Part shown: positions 7,287-7,457 of the stretch, piece after piece
Layout of the letters: each line of letters begins with the position of its first letter
How positions within the stretch are numbered: the first letter of the stretch is position 1
Assembly (NCBI GenBank): GCA_017391435.1
Contig: JAFOYS010000246.1
Location: 1-7,457, forward strand
DNA from: Alistipes sp.
GTDB lineage: Bacteria > Bacteroidota > Bacteroidia > Bacteroidales > Rikenellaceae
Length of the DNA stretch: 7,457 nucleotides
Direction: 5' to 3'
Position numbers and translations under genes: made by a program
Notes under the pieces: generated by a model
The model's input: the letters and a program-made list of their open reading frames with translations, nothing else
The model's database searches: none
What the model was told of the DNA's origin: nothing

Positions 7287-7314
7287 TTGTTTTATAAAAG
7301 CGATAGTATATTTA
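7287..7314 (+). promoter_or_regulatory. Second, weaker candidate promoter for the same gene
   Basis: TTG at 7287-7289, a 17-base spacer and TATATTTA at 7307-7314, seven of eight against nothing but the final G of TAnnTTTG. The octamer GTATATTT at 7306-7313 repeats the one at 7271-7278. Start near 7320 would leave a leader of about 26 bases. It may be only a duplicated A+T-rich stretch. Confidence 0.25.
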
Positions 7315-7345
7315 AAAACCCATCAATAAACCTAACAAAACAATT

Positions 7346-7457
7346 ATGAAACTGAACAATTTTAAGAGCCTTGCTGTTGTGGCTCTAACAGCGTTGTTAG
7401 TCGTTGGTGTATCAACACCTGTATACGCACAGAAAGCAAAGAAGGAGAAGGCAAAGA
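7346..7457 (+). CDS. N-terminus of an exported protein, 3' end missing
   Basis: Only 37 codons are in the window. They encode a classic Sec signal peptide: a basic start (MKLNNFK), a hydrophobic core (about residues 9-22, LAVVALTALLVVGV) and a cleavage-like STPVYA-QKA at about residues 23-31. A lysine-rich stretch (KAKKEKAK) follows. No cysteine sits at the cleavage point, so this is a secreted, periplasmic or outer-membrane protein, not a lipoprotein. The mature domain is beyond the right edge, so family and function are unknown. The ATG at 7346 follows an A-rich leader (AACAAAACAATT) typical of well-expressed Bacteroidota genes, and the gene appears to have its own promoter after uvrA. Confidence 0.8.
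   Translation, partial: MKLNNFKSLAVVALTALLVVGVSTPVYAQKAKKEKAK

Noticed and set aside
7255..7345. Possible rho-independent terminator after uvrA
   Set aside because: Only the short palindrome TTTTATAAAA at 7290-7299 is present; there is no G+C-rich stem followed by a T-run.

Overview
The window looks like ordinary chromosomal DNA of a member of the Bacteroidales. The signs are a type III glutamine synthetase, a CvfB/YitL-like S1 protein of the kind common in that order, several matches to the Bacteroidota primary promoter (-7 box TAnnTTTG with a TTG about 20 bases upstream), A-rich leaders without strong Shine-Dalgarno sequences, and moderate G+C. Genus cannot be fixed from the sequence alone.

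Layout: (1) 2-1738, plus strand, the 3' four-fifths of glnN (type III glutamine synthetase), cut by the window's left edge. (2) 1739-1897, a convergent intergenic region packed with repeats and inverted repeats, including a hairpin of roughly 30 base pairs that is symmetric enough to terminate transcription from both sides. (3) 3535-1898, minus strand, an S1-domain CvfB-like RNA-binding protein followed 36 bases later by a class I SAM-dependent methyltransferase; these probably form one transcript. (4) 3536-3630, a divergent promoter region with a clear -7 box facing each way. (5) 3631-7254, plus strand, a TauE/SafE-family membrane permease followed six bases later by a complete uvrA. A good promoter match inside the 3' end of the permease gene may give uvrA its own transcription. 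(6) 7255-7457, a leader with two candidate promoters and the first 37 codons of an exported protein, cut by the right edge.

The genes do not form an evident pathway: they are nitrogen assimilation, an S1 RNA-binding protein with a methyltransferase, anion export, nucleotide excision repair and an exported protein. I looked for phage, transposon, CRISPR, toxin-antitoxin, biosynthetic-cluster and defence signatures and saw none. I do not think the window holds an undescribed multi-gene system. The parts most worth a second look are the palindrome-rich 1740-1903 element and the missing cysteine in the first zinc site of UvrA.
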